A DNA stretch of 64,000 bases from an uncultured Clostridia bacterium (GTDB lineage: Bacteria; Bacillota; Clostridia; Oscillospirales; Ruminococcaceae), in contig CANQNK010000004.1 of the NCBI GenBank assembly GCA_947625195.1, positions 48,777 to 112,776 on the forward strand. The letters run 5' to 3'. The position numbers and the translations under genes are program-made. Shown piece by piece: positions 51,424 to 60,120 of this stretch. How positions within the stretch are numbered: the stretch's first letter is position 1; every line of letters starts with the position of its first letter. The notes below the pieces were generated by a model that saw nothing but the letters and a program-made list of their open reading frames with translations, was not told the origin of the DNA and searched no databases.

Positions 51424-52689
51424 ATGCACAAGCCTTTGGCGGACAGGATAAGGCCTTATGAGCTTGACGACATTGTCGGTCAGACTCATCTTTTGGGCAA
51501 GGACAAACCGCTTAGAAGAATTATCGAAAGCGGCAGTATTCCGAATATGATTTTTTACGGCCCGTCCGGAACGGGAAAGACGACCGTTGCGCGGATAATT
51601 GCGGACAACACAAACCTGAAAATGTATAAGCTGAACGGCACCAGCGCATCCGTTTCCGATATTAAGCAGATAATTGCTTCTACCGATACGTTTGAGGGAT
51701 ATAACGGAATACTTCTTTACCTGGATGAGATTCAGTACTTAAACAAAAAGCAGCAGCAGTCACTTCTGGAGTATATAGAGAACGGCAAAATTACGCTGAT
51801 AGCATCAACAACTGAAAATCCGTACTTTTATGTATTCGGAGCGGTAATTAGCCGATCGACTGTTTTTGAGTTTAAGCCTGTTTCGTGGGAGGAAACGATA
51901 CCTGCCATAAAGCGAGCGTTTCAGATACTGGCTGACGAAAACAAGGTAAAGCTTTCTCTTGACAAGGGCGTTGTAGAGCATATTGCAAAAGGCTGCGGAG
52001 GAGACGTGAGAAAGTCTATCAATACGGTCGAGCTTTGTTTTTTATCCGCGGATAAAGCGGAAGATAAGCTGTTTGTCTCAATGGAAAACGCAAGTCTGCT
52101 TGCTCAGAAAAGCAATATGCGCTATGACAAGGCTGGGGATGAGCATTACGATATTCTTTCGGCGTTTCAAAAATCGATAAGGGGAAGCGATGAAAACGCA
52201 GCGCTTCACTACGCAGCCCGACTTATGGAGGCGGGAGACCTGCCGTCGCTTTGCAGGCGGCTTCTGGTCGTTGCGGCTGAGGATATAGGACTTGCGTATC
52301 CAATGGGGATAGTTGTTGCAAAGTCAGCTGTTGACGCCGCCTTGCAGCTGGGACTTCCCGAGGCGAGAATACCCCTGGCCGAGGCAATAATATTGCTTTG
52401 CACTGCACCTAAATCCAACAGCGCAATTTTGGCTGTTGATTCAGCTATTTCTGATGTCAAGGCAGGACTTTCGGGAAGTATTCCCAGACAGCTCCAGAAC
52501 AAGCATTTAGACGGTGCGGACGTTGAGGTAAAAGGACAGCATTATCTTTATCCGCACAGCTTTGAAAATCACTGGGTAGACCAGCAGTATCTTCCGGACA
52601 GCTTAAAGGACAGGTTGTATTATGAGTTCGGCGACAATAAGCAGGAACAGACCGCACGGGAATATCGAAAAAAGATAAAAGGCGAATAG
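51424..52689 (+). CDS. rarA: Replication-associated recombination protein RarA (MgsA)
   Basis: 421 residues. AAA+ module with PLADRIRPYELDDIVGQTHLL, Walker A GPSGTGKTT, LLYLDEIQYLNKKQQ, then the tetramerisation/C-terminal domain with ALHYAARLMEAGDLPSLCRRLLVVAAEDIGLAYP. It acts at stalled replication forks. It follows glyA after 28 nt. Confidence 0.96.
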   Translation: MHKPLADRIRPYELDDIVGQTHLLGKDKPLRRIIESGSIPNMIFYGPSGTGKTTVARIIADNTNLKMYKLNGTSASVSDIKQIIASTDTFEGYNGILLYLDEIQYLNKKQQQSLLEYIENGKITLIASTTENPYFYVFGAVISRSTVFEFKPVSWEETIPAIKRAFQILADENKVKLSLDKGVVEHIAKGCGGDVRKSINTVELCFLSADKAEDKLFVSMENASLLAQKSNMRYDKAGDEHYDILSAFQKSIRGSDENAALHYAARLMEAGDLPSLCRRLLVVAAEDIGLAYPMGIVVAKSAVDAALQLGLPEARIPLAEAIILLCTAPKSNSAILAVDSAISDVKAGLSGSIPRQLQNKHLDGADVEVKGQHYLYPHSFENHWVDQQYLPDSLKDRLYYEFGDNKQEQTAREYRKKIKGE

Positions 52690-52718
52690 TATAGCTAAAT
52701 GATTTTGTATAGTTACCA

Positions 52719-52749
52719 AAAAAGCTGTTACGTTTTGTAACAGCTTTTT
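52719..52749. terminator. Bidirectional terminator between rarA and the S1-domain gene
   Basis: AAAAAGCTGTTAC (52719-52731) pairs with GTAACAGCTTTTT (52737-52749). The stop of the leftward gene lies inside its edge. Confidence 0.9.
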
Positions 52750-53665
52750 AAAATGTAGTTATAATTTTTCGAGCGGATTCCTTTGTTGAATACTCCCACT
52801 CACTTATGTTTCCCGAAGTTATGTAGTAGTCGAGCGTTTTGTCAACCTCGGCATCGTCAAAAACATCTACTATAATAAGCTTTACCTTCATTTTTTCCGG
52901 AATGATCGACTTTATGTAGACGGAGGTCTTCTGGCCAACGCTTACGTTATCCCGGCTTTCGGCAAGCCCGGCAAGATTCGGTTTAAGCTCTATAAATATG
53001 CCGTAGCTTTCGATAGAGCGAACTATTCCGCCCACAGTCTGACCCGGCTTAAACAGCCGGGCGTTTTCGTCCCAGGTTCCCAGAAGCTCCTTGTGAGAGA
53101 GAAAAATTCTGTCGTCCTCCTGAGCTTTAACAACTACCGTTATGTCCTGGCCGTTAAAAAATCGGTCTTTTGGGTGGGATATCCTGGAAACTGATATTGC
53201 ATCAATAGGAATCAGCGAAGCGATCCCGCAGCAGATATCCACAAAGCAGCCAAACTGCTCTAAGTGTGTAACCCTTGCGGGAATTATATCGCCGGGCATA
53301 AGCTTGTTTATGTAGTTTTCTCTGGCCTCCAGCTGTGCTTCTCGCCTTGAAAGAATAGCGGTTGTTTCACCGCCGGTCTCTTCTATCGACAACACCTTAA
53401 AGCACACTGGCTTGTTAACTCTTGACAGCAGTGCAATATCCCTCGTTGTGCCGTCGTCTATGCCGATTGCTCCTTCAAATCTGGGAATAACGCCCCTGCA
53501 GCAGGGAAGATCGACGATGAGATTGTGATCTGTATCACAAAGTATAGCTTTAGCCTCTAAAATCATGCCATCTTTCTTAGCGTCACATAGGCCGCTTAGG
53601 CTTCTTATAGCCTGTTTATTTGAACTCTGTGCAATAAGCTTGCCCTCAGGATAATACTTGTTCAT
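52748..53665 (-). CDS. S1 RNA-binding-domain protein
   Basis: 305 residues with about three S1 OB-fold repeats (near 40-105, 120-190 and 195-260), seen as GDIIPARVTHLEQFGCFVDICCGIASLIP and GQTVGGIVRSIESYGIFIELKPNLAGLAE. Clostridia have such short S1 homologues in place of full RpsA. It may act in translation or RNA turnover. AAGGAGG precedes the ATG. Confidence 0.85.
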   Translation of the reverse strand: MNKYYPEGKLIAQSSNKQAIRSLSGLCDAKKDGMILEAKAILCDTDHNLIVDLPCCRGVIPRFEGAIGIDDGTTRDIALLSRVNKPVCFKVLSIEETGGETTAILSRREAQLEARENYINKLMPGDIIPARVTHLEQFGCFVDICCGIASLIPIDAISVSRISHPKDRFFNGQDITVVVKAQEDDRIFLSHKELLGTWDENARLFKPGQTVGGIVRSIESYGIFIELKPNLAGLAESRDNVSVGQKTSVYIKSIIPEKMKVKLIIVDVFDDAEVDKTLDYYITSGNISEWEYSTKESARKIITTF

Positions 53666-53743
53666 TTTTGCCTCCTTAAGTGTCTTTGAATCTCTTTTTA
53701 ACTATATTCGCAACAAAGGAGGAATATTCTGCCTAAAAAGTAT

Positions 53744-53772
53744 TTGCCTTTTAGCTTTTGATATGCTATAAT
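53744..53772 (+). promoter_or_regulatory. Promoter of the DUF951-prfA-tsaC operon
   Basis: TTGCCT (53744-53749), 17-bp spacer, TATAAT (53767-53772) with an upstream TGC forming an extended -10 (TGCTATAAT). Confidence 0.75.
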
Positions 53773-53824
53773 TAAATCCGTAGGGTATTTTCAGAATAAA
53801 TATCAGCATCTATGGGAGGATATT

Positions 53825-54001
53825 ATGGATGTCAGACCTAATGATATACTTGTGATGAAAAAAAAACACCCGTGCGGGGACAATAAAATGCTGGTGCTGC
53901 GCTCGGGAATGGATTTTAAGCTGCGCTGCGTAGGCTGCGGCAGAGAATTTATGATCCCCAGATCAAAGGCGGAAAAAAATATAAAAAATATACTGCGTTA
54001 G
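53825..54001 (+). CDS. DUF951 family small protein
   Basis: 58 residues: MDVRPNDILVMKKKHPCGDN, then LRCVGCGREFMIPRSKAEKNIKNIL. The zinc-ribbon-like Cys (HPCG...CVGCGR) and the whole length match DUF951. It may bind zinc and nucleic acid. GGGAGG precedes the ATG. It is below common ORF size cut-offs and sits 21 nt before prfA. Confidence 0.9.
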   Translation: MDVRPNDILVMKKKHPCGDNKMLVLRSGMDFKLRCVGCGREFMIPRSKAEKNIKNILR

Positions 54002-54022
54002 CTTTAGTTAAGGAGATTATTT

Positions 54023-55099
54023 ATGTTTGAAAGGCTCAAAGAGCTCGAGGAAAAGTACGAGCAGATAAATAACGATTTAATGAATCCTGAAATTATTTCG
54101 GACAATAAGCGTTATGCATCCTTGATGAAGGAGTATAAAAACCTAACGCCGATAATTGAAAAGTTCCGTGAGTATAAGAAGGCAAAGGACGCCTTTGATG
54201 AGGCAAGTGAGCTTTTAGAGGCAGGCGGGCTTGAAAAGGATTTCAAAGAAATGGTTCAGATGCAGTTTGAGGAGTCCAAAGAGCAGACGGCAAAGTGCGA
54301 GGAAGAGCTTAAAATAATGCTTCTGCCCAAGGATCCAAACGACGATAAGAATGTAATTATTGAGATAAGAGGCGGAGCAGGCGGAGAGGAAGCGTCTTTA
54401 TTTGCAAACTCTCTTTACAGAATGTATACTATGTATGCAGATTCAAAGGGCTGGAAGCACGAGGTTATGAACGCCAATGAAACAGAGCTTGGCGGGTATA
54501 AGGAAATATCCTTCAGCGTTGAGGGCGAGGGCGCATATTCACGCCTTAAGTACGAGAGCGGCGTTCACCGTGTTCAGCGTGTGCCCGAAACCGAATCTCA
54601 GGGAAGGGTTCACACCTCTACCGTAACTGTCGCGGTGCTGCCGGAGGCGGAGGAGGTCGAGTTTGAGATCAACGAAGCGACCGATCTTAAAATAGATGTG
54701 TTCAGAGCAAGCGGTGCAGGAGGTCAGCATATTAACAAAACAGAGTCTGCGGTGAGAATAACGTATCTTCCCACAGGGCTTGTTGTTGAATGTCAGGACG
54801 AAAGAAGCCAGTTCAAAAATAAAGAGAGAGCGCTTAAAATCCTGCGTTCGCGACTTTATGAGGAGCAGCTTCGGGCGCAGGAAAACGAGATCGCCGCACA
54901 GAGAAGATCGCAGGTAGGAACGGGTGACCGCTCTGAGCGCATTCGGACTTATAACTTCCCCGAGGGCAGAATAAGCGACCACAGAATAGGGCTTACGATA
55001 TACAGGCTTGAGCAGTTTTTAAATGGCAGCCTTGATGAGGTTATTGACGCTCTCGCAACGGCTGATCAGGCGGCAAAGCTATCTGCTCAGGCTGAGTAA
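54023..55099 (+). CDS. prfA: Peptide chain release factor 1
   Basis: 358 residues. The GGQ tripeptide is at 233-235 in [15 protein letters not shown]; the stop-codon-reading region is present in [15 protein letters not shown]. It releases peptides at UAA/UAG. prmC, which usually follows, is not adjacent. Confidence 0.98.
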   Translation: MFERLKELEEKYEQINNDLMNPEIISDNKRYASLMKEYKNLTPIIEKFREYKKAKDAFDEASELLEAGGLEKDFKEMVQMQFEESKEQTAKCEEELKIMLLPKDPNDDKNVIIEIRGGAGGEEASLFANSLYRMYTMYADSKGWKHEVMNANETELGGYKEISFSVEGEGAYSRLKYESGVHRVQRVPETESQGRVHTSTVTVAVLPEAEEVEFEINEATDLKIDVFRASGAGGQHINKTESAVRITYLPTGLVVECQDERSQFKNKERALKILRSRLYEEQLRAQENEIAAQRRSQVGTGDRSERIRTYNFPEGRISDHRIGLTIYRLEQFLNGSLDEVIDALATADQAAKLSAQAE

Positions 55100-55112
55100 A
55101 GGGGATCTTTTT

Positions 55113-56132
55113 ATGTTTGATACAAAGCTGCTTCGCCCCACTCGTGAAAACATTTCCTATTGTGCTGAGCTTATAAAAAGCGGTGAAGTGGTAGGAATGC
55201 CGACCGAGACTGTTTACGGCCTTGCGGCAGACGCCTTTAATGAGACTGCGGTAAAGAAAATCTTTGAAGCAAAAGGCAGACCGGCTGATAATCCGCTTAT
55301 TGTCCACATTTCAGATATCAGTATGCTGAAAGCTCTTAGCGGCGATGTACCTTTGCTTGCGTATGAGCTTGCCGAACGGTTCTGGCCGGGGCCTCTTACA
55401 ATGGTACTTCCCAAGGCGGATAAGGTTCCTCTTATTACAAGCGGCGGACTTGATACTGTTGGAATACGAATGCCCAAAAGCGCTTTAGCGAGGGAGCTTA
55501 TAGACGCGTGCGAAGTGCCGCTTGCAGCGCCTTCGGCTAATCTTTCGGGAAGCCCAAGTCCCACTTCGGCAAGGCATGTTTTTAGCGATTTGAACGGCCT
55601 TATCGCTGCAATTTTAGACGGCGGTGAGTGTGAGGTTGGCATAGAATCCACGGTTATTTCATTAGAGGGAAGCGGTGTGCGTATTCTGCGTCCGGGAATT
55701 ATCACAAAAGAAGACCTTATGACGGTATCCAGCACTGTGTTTATTGATGACGGAGTTTTAAGCGAGGTAAGCAAAGATCAAAAGGCTGCGTCTCCTGGAA
55801 TGAAGTATAAGCATTATTCGCCAAAGGCCAGGGTTGTGCTTGTTGACGGATCTTTAGACAAATTTTTAGAGTATGCAAAATCTCACGCGGATGAAAATAC
55901 ATATCTTATGTGCTTTGACGGAGATAGAGTCCCCGGAAATTTTAACACGGTATACTACGGAAAGCATTCTTTTGAGCAGGCAAAAAGACTGTTTAAGGTT
56001 TTAAGAGAGCTTGACGACTTAAATGCCGAGACAGTTTTTGCAAGAGTTCCCGATAAAAGCGGCGCGGGGCTTGCTGTGTATAACAGGATACTAAGGGCGG
56101 CGGCGTTTGAAATAGTAAGGGTTGGTGAATGA
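55113..56132 (+). CDS. L-threonylcarbamoyladenylate synthase (Sua5/TsaC type)
   Basis: 339 residues, the long Sua5 form: an N-terminal TsaC domain with SGEVVGMPTETVYGLAADAF, ADNPLIVHISD, ERFWPGPLTMVL and AAPSANLSGSPSPT, then a C-terminal Sua5 domain. It makes threonylcarbamoyl-AMP for t6A tRNA. AAAGGGGAT sets the ATG at 55113; it follows prfA after 13 nt. Confidence 0.95.
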   Translation: MFDTKLLRPTRENISYCAELIKSGEVVGMPTETVYGLAADAFNETAVKKIFEAKGRPADNPLIVHISDISMLKALSGDVPLLAYELAERFWPGPLTMVLPKADKVPLITSGGLDTVGIRMPKSALARELIDACEVPLAAPSANLSGSPSPTSARHVFSDLNGLIAAILDGGECEVGIESTVISLEGSGVRILRPGIITKEDLMTVSSTVFIDDGVLSEVSKDQKAASPGMKYKHYSPKARVVLVDGSLDKFLEYAKSHADENTYLMCFDGDRVPGNFNTVYYGKHSFEQAKRLFKVLRELDDLNAETVFARVPDKSGAGLAVYNRILRAAAFEIVRVGE

Positions 56133-56133
56133 T

Positions 56134-56736
56134 ATGTCTGCTTTAGTCGGTCTTACCGGACAAAGCGGAGCCGGAAAAAGCACGGTTTCTGATATATGGA
56201 GAGATAACGGAGTAGGCGTTATCGACTGCGATATGGTCGCAAGAAAGGTGACCGAGGACAACAGCGACTGTAATAAGGAGCTTAGTAAGCTTTTCCCTGA
56301 GTGCTTTGATGAACGGCTTCACCTTGACAGGCGGCAGATGGCGGACATAGTGTTTTCTGATAGGCAAAAGTTAAAGAAACAAAACGATATAATCTTTAAG
56401 TATATTACAAAGTATATAAATGAAATTTTAGAAAGCTATGACAAAAGCTTTATCGTGCTTGATGCGCCAACGCTGTTTGAAAGCGGCATTTATAAACGCT
56501 GTAAGATAATAGTAAGCGTTTTATCTGACAAGAAAAAGAGATTTGAAAGAATCATCAATCGTGATAAAATATCAGAAGACAGCGTAAAACTGCGCTTTTC
56601 GTCACAACAAGACGACAGCTTTTTTATCAATAACAGTGATATAATAATTACTAACAACGGTGATCTTTCAGAGCTTGAAATTAAGGCGATAAAAGCGCTT
56701 GAGCAAATTAAGGAGATAATTTATGGCAAAAGCTAA
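56134..56736 (+). CDS. coaE: Dephospho-CoA kinase
   Basis: 200 residues. P-loop GLTGQSGAGKST at the N-terminus, DCDMVARKVT, and VLDAPTLFESG, then the LID region DKKKRFERIINRDKISEDSVKLR. Last step of CoA synthesis. Its end overlaps the next gene by 14 nt. Confidence 0.95.
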   Translation: MSALVGLTGQSGAGKSTVSDIWRDNGVGVIDCDMVARKVTEDNSDCNKELSKLFPECFDERLHLDRRQMADIVFSDRQKLKKQNDIIFKYITKYINEILESYDKSFIVLDAPTLFESGIYKRCKIIVSVLSDKKKRFERIINRDKISEDSVKLRFSSQQDDSFFINNSDIIITNNGDLSELEIKAIKALEQIKEIIYGKS

Positions 56737-57322
56737 GAGAAGAATAAAACCTCTGGGCTGGCTTGTGATTTTCATACTTACGACATCTATTCTTTTTGGA
56801 ATAATATACTCGGTGGCAAAGCTGGTGCCGCTGATTTCTAAGAAGTATTTTTATCAGTGTCACTATAAGGAATATGTCGAGAAATACAGTGAAGAATATA
56901 ACTTAGACCCGCTTTACGTATACACGGTAATAAAGGTAGAGAGCAACTTCAATCCGGATGCGCAGTCATCAGCGGGAGCGAGGGGGCTTATGCAGATTAT
57001 GCCAATTTCTTTTGAAGAGGTCAGCGTAAAGCTCGGCGAGCAGGGCAGCGTGTCGTTTGACGATATGAAAGACCCCGACTGCAACATAAAATACGGCTGT
57101 TTTATTCTAAGGCAGCTTCTGGACGAGTTTGGAGATTGGCGTATCGCCTCTGCTGCATTTAATGGCGGCATAGGAAATGTACAGTCGTGGCTTAATGACG
57201 GGGTTATTTCTTCTGAAAATTTTGATGTCGAAGCCATACCCATCGATGAAACTCGGCATTACGTCAGAAAAATTGCAAATACTTATGAGTCATACATAAA
57301 TCTATACGAAGGAGAATACTGA
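56723..57322 (+). CDS. Membrane-anchored lytic transglycosylase (SLT domain)
   Basis: 199 residues. An N-terminal membrane helix (about 12-32) is followed by the SLT fold with catalytic Glu in KVESNFNPDA, SSAGARGLMQIMP, and AAFNGGIGNVQSWL. It cleaves peptidoglycan glycan strands, probably during growth or spore-related remodelling. It is translationally coupled to coaE. Confidence 0.9.
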   Translation: MAKAKRRIKPLGWLVIFILTTSILFGIIYSVAKLVPLISKKYFYQCHYKEYVEKYSEEYNLDPLYVYTVIKVESNFNPDAQSSAGARGLMQIMPISFEEVSVKLGEQGSVSFDDMKDPDCNIKYGCFILRQLLDEFGDWRIASAAFNGGIGNVQSWLNDGVISSENFDVEAIPIDETRHYVRKIANTYESYINLYEGEY

Positions 57323-57324
57323 AA

Positions 57325-58725
57325 ATGAGTTCAAAAAAAGAAGCAAAGGCACTTAAGGAAGAACTTTTTACAAAGAAAAAAAACGCCTGTCTGGTGCTTT
57401 CTGATAAGGATATAAAGGAGGCGGACGATTTCTGCGAGGACTATAAAAAGTTTCTTAATGATGCTAAAACAGAGCGCGAAGCCGTAAAGGCCGCCGTCTC
57501 GCTTGCAAAGAAAAACGGATTTAAAGAGTTTAAGTTTTCTAAAAAGCTCAAGCCGGGCGATAAGGTATACACTGTAAATCGTGAGAAGGCGGTCTTGCTT
57601 GCCGTTATCGGAACTGACGATATATCAGAGGGCGTAAGGATTTCAGCAGCGCATATTGACAGCCCGAGAGTTGACTTAAAGCAGAATCCGATTTATGAAG
57701 ACGGTGAGCTCGCACTGTTTAAAACCCACTACTATGGAGGAATTAAGAAGTATCAGTGGACTACAGTTCCGCTTTCGCTTCACGGAGTGGTATTTTTAAA
57801 GAGCGGCAAGAAGTTAGAGATAGTTGTCGGTGAAAGCGAGGACGATCCGGTTTTTTGCATAACCGACCTGCTTCCGCACCTTGCGCAGAGTCAGATGAAG
57901 AGAACGCCTCCGGAGCTTGTAAAGGGTGAGGAGCTAAATATTCTTATCGGCTCACGCCCCTTCAAGGACGATAAGGAGTCTGAAAAGGTAAAGCTGAACA
58001 TAATGAAGCTATTAAACGATAAGTACGGCATCGAGGAGGACGATTTTGTATCGGCGGAGCTGGAGGCTGTTCCCGCATACAAGGCTAAAGACCTGGGCTT
58101 TGACAGAAGTATGGTAGGAGCTTACGGGCAGGATGACAGGGTATGTGCTTATACGGCTTTAAAGGCTATACTTGATATTGAAAACCCGAAGAAAACTGCC
58201 GTTACGGTCCTGACGGATAAGGAGGAAACGGGAAGCGACGGTAATACAGGCTTAAACAGCGCGTATCTTTCGTATTTTCTCAGCGATCTTGCAGAAAATC
58301 TCGGCGGAGTTCCAAGGCACGTTATATCGGCGTCTGAGTGCCTGTCAGCAGACGTAAACGCCGCAGTAGATCCGACATTTCCCGACGTAACAGAGGCTAA
58401 GAACGCGTCTAAGATAAACTACGGAGTAGTCGTTACAAAGTTTACAGGCTCAAGAGGAAAAGCCGGTACTAGCGACGCTTCTGCGGAATATGTTTTCAGA
58501 GTAAGAGACCTTCTTGACAAAAACGGCGTTGTATGGCAGACCGGAGAACTTGGCAAGGTCGATCTCGGTGGCGGTGGAACGGTCGCACAGTATATTGCAA
58601 ATCTCAATATAGACGTTATTGATGTAGGTGTGCCGATCCTTTCAATGCACGCTCCGTTTGAGGTAGCGTCAAAGGTAGACACCTATATGGCGTATAGGGC
58701 GTTTAAGGTATTCTTTGAAGATTAA
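57325..58725 (+). CDS. M18 family aminopeptidase
   Basis: 466 residues. Zinc ligands and catalytic segments are ISAAHIDSPRVDLKQNP (His, Asp), VTVLTDKEETGSDG (Glu-Glu pair), SADVNAAVDPTFPDV, and the closing His in VPILSMHAPFEV. It removes N-terminal residues from peptides in the cytoplasm, perhaps acidic or broad specificity. Two nucleotides separate it from the transglycosylase gene. Confidence 0.92.
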   Translation: MSSKKEAKALKEELFTKKKNACLVLSDKDIKEADDFCEDYKKFLNDAKTEREAVKAAVSLAKKNGFKEFKFSKKLKPGDKVYTVNREKAVLLAVIGTDDISEGVRISAAHIDSPRVDLKQNPIYEDGELALFKTHYYGGIKKYQWTTVPLSLHGVVFLKSGKKLEIVVGESEDDPVFCITDLLPHLAQSQMKRTPPELVKGEELNILIGSRPFKDDKESEKVKLNIMKLLNDKYGIEEDDFVSAELEAVPAYKAKDLGFDRSMVGAYGQDDRVCAYTALKAILDIENPKKTAVTVLTDKEETGSDGNTGLNSAYLSYFLSDLAENLGGVPRHVISASECLSADVNAAVDPTFPDVTEAKNASKINYGVVVTKFTGSRGKAGTSDASAEYVFRVRDLLDKNGVVWQTGELGKVDLGGGGTVAQYIANLNIDVIDVGVPILSMHAPFEVASKVDTYMAYRAFKVFFED

Positions 58726-58742
58726 CTGAATATTTTTAACAG

Positions 58743-58790
58743 AAAGCTGTTGTATGTATCCTTGGAATATGTTCGGCAGCTTTGTTTTTA
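58743..58790 (+). terminator. Terminator after the M18 peptidase gene
   Basis: AAAGCTG (58743-58749) pairs with CAGCTTT (58777-58783), with a large loop and a TTTTTA tail. Confidence 0.6.
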
Positions 58791-58819
58791 TTGACAATAA
58801 ATAAGTTTACCTTTAATAT
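58791..58819 (+). promoter_or_regulatory. Promoter of the tyrosine recombinase gene
   Basis: TTGACA (58791-58796), 17-bp spacer, TAATAT (58814-58819), 70 bp before the gene. Confidence 0.7.
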
Positions 58820-58890
58820 AAACATACAACAGACTTTAAAGATTTAAATTGAAGTCTTGTTAAATATTTGTATTTTGGGGGAATCTTAAA

Positions 58891-59733
58891 ATGTCTGAAA
58901 TCATATTAAACCAAAGTCTTGTAAAATCCTTCAAGCGGCATCTTTATGAGGAAGAAAAAAGCAGTGTAACAATTGATAATTACACACGTCACGTCAGAGA
59001 ATTCATTGTTTTTGCGGGGGAGGTACCGCTTACTAAGGATCTTACGGTTGAATATAAGCATATACTTATAAAGAGCGGTAGGTACGAGACAGGAAGCATA
59101 AATACAATACTTGCATCACTTAACAGCTTTTGCCGCTATCTTGGATGTTATGACTGCACGGTAAAGATTTTAAGAATGCAAAAAAAGACTTACCGCGACG
59201 AGGAGAAGGAGCTGACAAAATCAGAGTATCTGAGATTATTGGATGCGGCAAACGATCAGCCCAGATTAAAGCTTATAGTTGAGACAATATGCGCAACGGG
59301 AATAAGAGTATCAGAGCTAAAATATTTTACGGTCGAAGCGATAAAAAGCAGCGAGATAGTTGTAAGCTGTAAAAACAAAACCCGAACGATACTTGTGCCG
59401 GGAAAGCTAAAAAACAAGCTGTTAAAATACATAAAAACAAACGGTATCAAATCCGGAGTTATATTTCGTACAAGCCGGGGAAATCCGGTAAACCGCAGCA
59501 ACATATGGCTGTCGATGAAAAAGCTGTGCAATATTGCCGGCGTAAATCCGTCGAAAGTATTTCCTCACAACCTGCGCAGACTTTTTGCCCGAACTTTTTA
59601 CGGGATTGAAAGGGACATTGTAAAGCTTGCGGATATTCTAGGGCATAGCAGCATCAATACGACAAGAATTTACATAATGACAACTTATACCGAGCATTTA
59701 AGGCGGATTGAACGAATGGGACTTGTTACATAA
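58891..59733 (+). CDS. Tyrosine recombinase (site-specific, probable promoter invertase)
   Basis: 280 residues. A SAM-like N-terminal core-binding domain (about 8-100) is followed by the catalytic domain with Arg139 (TGIRVSELK), a candidate Lys162, His226-x-x-Arg229 (HNLRR), His252 (LGHSS) and the nucleophile Tyr261 (TRIYIM). All catalytic residues are present, so it should be active. Its size and single-domain build fit a DNA invertase or XerD-like enzyme rather than a phage integrase with an arm-binding domain. No phage or conjugative genes are nearby. The inverted repeats just after its stop (59745-59768 and 60036-60055) are its most likely substrates. An antisense promoter in the present orientation points into its 3' end. 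Confidence 0.9.
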   Translation: MSEIILNQSLVKSFKRHLYEEEKSSVTIDNYTRHVREFIVFAGEVPLTKDLTVEYKHILIKSGRYETGSINTILASLNSFCRYLGCYDCTVKILRMQKKTYRDEEKELTKSEYLRLLDAANDQPRLKLIVETICATGIRVSELKYFTVEAIKSSEIVVSCKNKTRTILVPGKLKNKLLKYIKTNGIKSGVIFRTSRGNPVNRSNIWLSMKKLCNIAGVNPSKVFPHNLRRLFARTFYGIERDIVKLADILGHSSINTTRIYIMTTYTEHLRRIERMGLVT

Positions 59734-59744
59734 AAAAACAAAAA

Positions 59745-59768
59745 ACGACATTATTTACATAATGTCGT
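59745..59768. repeat. Left inverted repeat / recombination site
   Basis: Ten-base arms ACGACATTAT and ATAATGTCGT flank a 4-nt centre TTAC. Read on the minus strand, 20 bases (ACGACATTATGTAAATAATG, plus 59749-59768) are identical to the plus strand at 60036-60055. Symmetrical short arms around a small asymmetric centre are what a tyrosine recombinase core site looks like. Confidence 0.85.
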
Positions 59769-59802
59769 AAAGCGCTTATTTCATAACTCTAAATCCTAAT
59801 AA

Positions 59803-59831
59803 ATTTTATCAAACAATTTAATAAATGTCAA
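59803..59831 (-). promoter_or_regulatory. Leftward sigma-A promoter inside the invertible segment
   Basis: On the minus strand TTGACA (plus 59826-59831), 17-bp spacer, TAAAAT (plus 59803-59808). In this orientation it transcribes antisense across the left repeat into the recombinase 3' end; after inversion it would drive the helicase/polysaccharide genes. Confidence 0.8.
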
Positions 59832-59962
59832 GTCCTTTTCAATGAAAATTAAGTTAAAATTTTATAATCTGTTAAAAAGGAATTTTTCTTGTAAAAATTT
59901 GCATAACAAATGAGTCCTCATTTCATTTTTTTAACTTTCAGAATTGTGAGGGCTTTATTTTC

Positions 59963-59990
59963 GTGTCCGTTTTACGGGCACTTTTTTATT
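59963..59990 (+). terminator. Rightward terminator inside the invertible segment
   Basis: GTGTCCGT (59963-59970) pairs with ACGGGCAC (59974-59981), one G-U, followed by TTTTTTATTTTTTAT. It blocks read-through from the recombinase gene into the helicase gene in the present orientation. Confidence 0.85.
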
Positions 59991-60035
59991 TTTTATAATA
60001 ATAAATCTATAAATGTCATATTTCCATATATTTAC

Positions 60036-60055
60036 ACGACATTATGTAAATAATG
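60036..60055. repeat. Right inverted repeat / recombination site
   Basis: ACGACATTATGTAAATAATG, perfect 20-bp inverted copy of 59749-59768. The left arm is complete (ACGACATTAT); the right arm diverges after ATAATG. The GTAA centre is the reverse complement of the left centre TTAC, so recombination would invert, not delete. Confidence 0.85.
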
Positions 60056-60120
60056 AACATTTTATTTATCCGCACTCTGAATCCCAATTGTGTGTAATGT
60101 TTATGAGAGGGGTGTATGCG

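Larger units (their letters stand above)
59769..60035. other. Invertible promoter segment, present orientation predicted OFF
   Basis: 267 bp between the inverted repeats with no gene. It carries a strong leftward promoter (59803-59831) and a rightward terminator (59963-59990). A second terminator-like hairpin lies at 59913-59954 (AGTCCTCA/TGAGGGCT, then TTATTTT). A lone TATAAT (59863-59868) on the plus strand has no -35. So, as read here, the helicase gene has no evident promoter and is shielded by terminators. Inversion would place the promoter about 110 nt before the helicase start. Confidence 0.8.

Noticed and set aside
55214..55774. 186-codon minus-strand open frame
   Set aside because: It is antisense to the conserved Sua5/TsaC gene and shows no domain pattern or RBS.
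58891..59733. Recombinase as a prophage or conjugative element integrase
   Set aside because: No phage, relaxase or excisionase genes and no tRNA attachment site nearby; the inverted, not direct, repeats beside it favour an invertase.
60013..60120. N-terminal extension of the helicase from an ATG at 60013
   Set aside because: It would run through the right recombination repeat and has no RBS; the GTG at 60121 has AGAGGGG at correct distance and the family start fits.
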